Shown here: positions 29,657 through 30,555 of the stretch, piece by piece
Position numbering within the stretch: position 1 is the first letter of the stretch
How the letters are laid out: the number at the start of each line of letters is the position of its first letter
NCBI RefSeq assembly: GCF_000090795.2
Contig: NW_003546321.1
Span: 209,080 to 239,634 of the forward strand
Origin: Amphimedon queenslandica
Taxonomy: Eukaryota > Porifera > Demospongiae > Haplosclerida > Niphatidae
Direction: 5' to 3'
Length of the DNA stretch: 30,555 nt
Notes under the pieces: generated by a model
The model's input: the letters and a program-made list of their open reading frames with translations, nothing else
Database searches by the model: none
Told to the model about the DNA's origin: nothing
Translations under genes and position numbers: made by a program

Positions 29657-29990
29657 CAAAATGGTGCACTCAAAGGATCATTCCACTTCAGGACGTCCCA
29701 CATCATTAAAATCCTGGTCCAATTGTAGGATGTCCAAGGCCTTGCAGGCAGTTAGCATGGGCTCCACAGTAAGAAGAGCAGCTGAGAACTATGGTGTGCC
29801 ACAATCGTCACTTCATGATTGGATTCATGACAGTCATTCATGGAACAAAGAGTGGACCTAGGAAATATTTCACCTTGATGGAAGAGGAGCAGTTGGTATC
29901 ACATTTTTAAAATTGCTCTTCTATTGGATATGGCAAGTCATAGTCTGGGTCCCAGCCCATTCGCTTTGAGAGGAAGGGTGTGGTATCACT
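29657..29990 (+). pseudogene. pogo/Tigger-type transposase N-terminal HTH relic
   Basis: The frame through 29712-29825 reads W-S-N-C-R-M-S-K-A-L-Q-A-V-S, then T-V-R-R-A-A-E-N-Y-G-V-P and S-S-L-H-D-W-I. This is a psq/CENP-B-type helix-turn-helix as in the pogo branch of Tc1/mariner. After a one-base shift, V-I-H-G-T-K-S-G-P-R-K-Y-F-T and E-E-E-Q-L-V-S-H-F follow (29834-29905). A TAA comes next, then S-I-G-Y-G-K-S. That is the linker and start of the second CENP-B HTH. No DDE catalytic domain follows before the next feature, so this is a truncated relic. The likely internal start is the M-V-H at 29661. Confidence 0.75.
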
Positions 29991-30143
29991 AGCATCACTC
30001 ACTCGTTCTGGTGGAATGCAGAAATGACTTATTATGACAATGTACTGGAGTAGAATTATTATTATTCATAGTGTTGTTTATTAGTAATAACAACAACAAT
30101 AATAATGAATACTAATAAGTGTTAAGTGACACGTGTAGCCTTG

Positions 30144-30512
30144 ATGGAGTCTTCTTCCAACTGTCTTGGCTGTGGAAGCTCTAATGTACCAGCGTATAAT
30201 CGCCGTAAACTATCAAGTGAAGTTAGTGGAGCTGTTAAAGATGCTTGGAAGTCTGCTTTGGTCGATGAATATGGTGATTATATTTCTGTAGCTGCTGGGG
30301 ATGATGATACAATAATTGCCGTACTGAAAGAGAGTGGTGGATATAAGTGTCGTCCCTGTTTCACTACTTTTGAACGTTTTCACAGCTTAAAATGTAGAAT
30401 CAGTGATTCTATCAAAGGTCTAGATGACAAGATAACTGCTGTGCCATTTATAAGACATAACACGATGTTACGAAGAATTGTAAATTTAATATCCTCAGTA
30501 GTACATGAATGA
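30144..30512 (+). CDS. Four-cysteine ZAD-like zinc-binding exon at window edge
   Basis: From ATG 30144 the frame reads M-E-S-S-S-N-C-L-G-C, with Cys pairs C7-x2-C10 and C69-x2-C72 (Y-K-C-R-P-C-F-T-T-F-E-R-F). A helical region follows (L-K-C-R-I-S-D-S-I-K-G-L). Two C-x2-C pairs separated by about 58 residues and ending in an F-E-R-F..L helix resemble ZAD-type treble-clef domains, seen at the N-terminus of zinc-finger proteins and of many repeat-encoded proteins in basal animals. The frame is intact, but residues after about 97 probably read into an intron. The rest of the gene lies beyond the window. The start was chosen over the upstream in-frame ATG at 30126 because family proteins begin M-E-S-S. 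Confidence 0.5.
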   Translation: MESSSNCLGCGSSNVPAYNRRKLSSEVSGAVKDAWKSALVDEYGDYISVAAGDDDTIIAVLKESGGYKCRPCFTTFERFHSLKCRISDSIKGLDDKITAVPFIRHNTMLRRIVNLISSVVHE

Positions 30513-30555
30513 CTGAATACTTATTATATAGGATCATTTTTCAGAAGGCAACAAT

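Overview
This is a eukaryotic, AT-rich window with GT-AG introns, degenerate multi-exon coding remnants, microsatellites and an assembly gap of 869 N (12465-13333). There is no operon structure, rRNA or tRNA. The mix of relics (Helitron helicase, pogo-type HTH, hAT and PIF/Harbinger-like non-autonomous elements, SAM, HIRAN and chromodomain proteins) fits an invertebrate metazoan. Some remnants resemble repeat-encoded proteins I associate with sponges and cnidarians. That taxonomic placement is inference from family resemblance and cannot be proven here. I see no intact conventional host gene. Almost every coding signal is transposon-derived.

Layout. 1-1699: AT-rich, almost nothing recognisable. 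1705-7202: a 5.5 kb DNA transposon with 53-bp terminal inverted repeats (47/53 identical) and a 5-bp target duplication CAGAT. It carries a long, broken, minus-strand transposase-like gene ending in a chromodomain, and a convergent plus-strand ORF with a HIRAN-like domain. 7385-9494: a plus-strand relic of a different transposase-like family. 10069-10337: a hAT-type MITE with a perfect 8-bp target duplication. 10800-11640: a Helitron (Pif1-type) helicase relic. 12244-14379: a minus-strand zinc-finger protein relic, interrupted by the gap. 14432-15361: a TA-flanked element enclosing a small intact two-exon SAM-like gene. 15841-16094 and 17792-17930: fold-back or MITE-like inverted repeats. 19944-20833: a PIF/Harbinger-type non-autonomous element with TAA duplications and an unassigned ORF. 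22182-22887: a hAT-like element whose interior is an AACTAAAACTAG-rich minisatellite. 23060-28992: a divergent pair, a minus-strand SAM gene relic and a plus-strand CACTA/EnSpm-like transposase relic. The latter is interrupted by a 1.6 kb TTAA-flanked element (27177-28781). 29657-29990: a pogo/Tigger HTH relic. 30144-30512: a four-cysteine ZAD-like ORF at the window edge.

How it fits together. The window is a layered transposon graveyard in which several elements carried accessory genes next to the transposase. The best candidate for an undescribed system is the 1705-7202 element. It combines a transposase-like protein with a C-terminal chromodomain that keeps its aromatic cage residues, and a separate HIRAN-domain ORF. 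The first suggests chromatin-directed targeting, and the second suggests binding of DNA 3' ends or forks. A second theme is recurrence of SAM-domain genes beside transposase relics; two of them share a phase-1 intron position within the domain.
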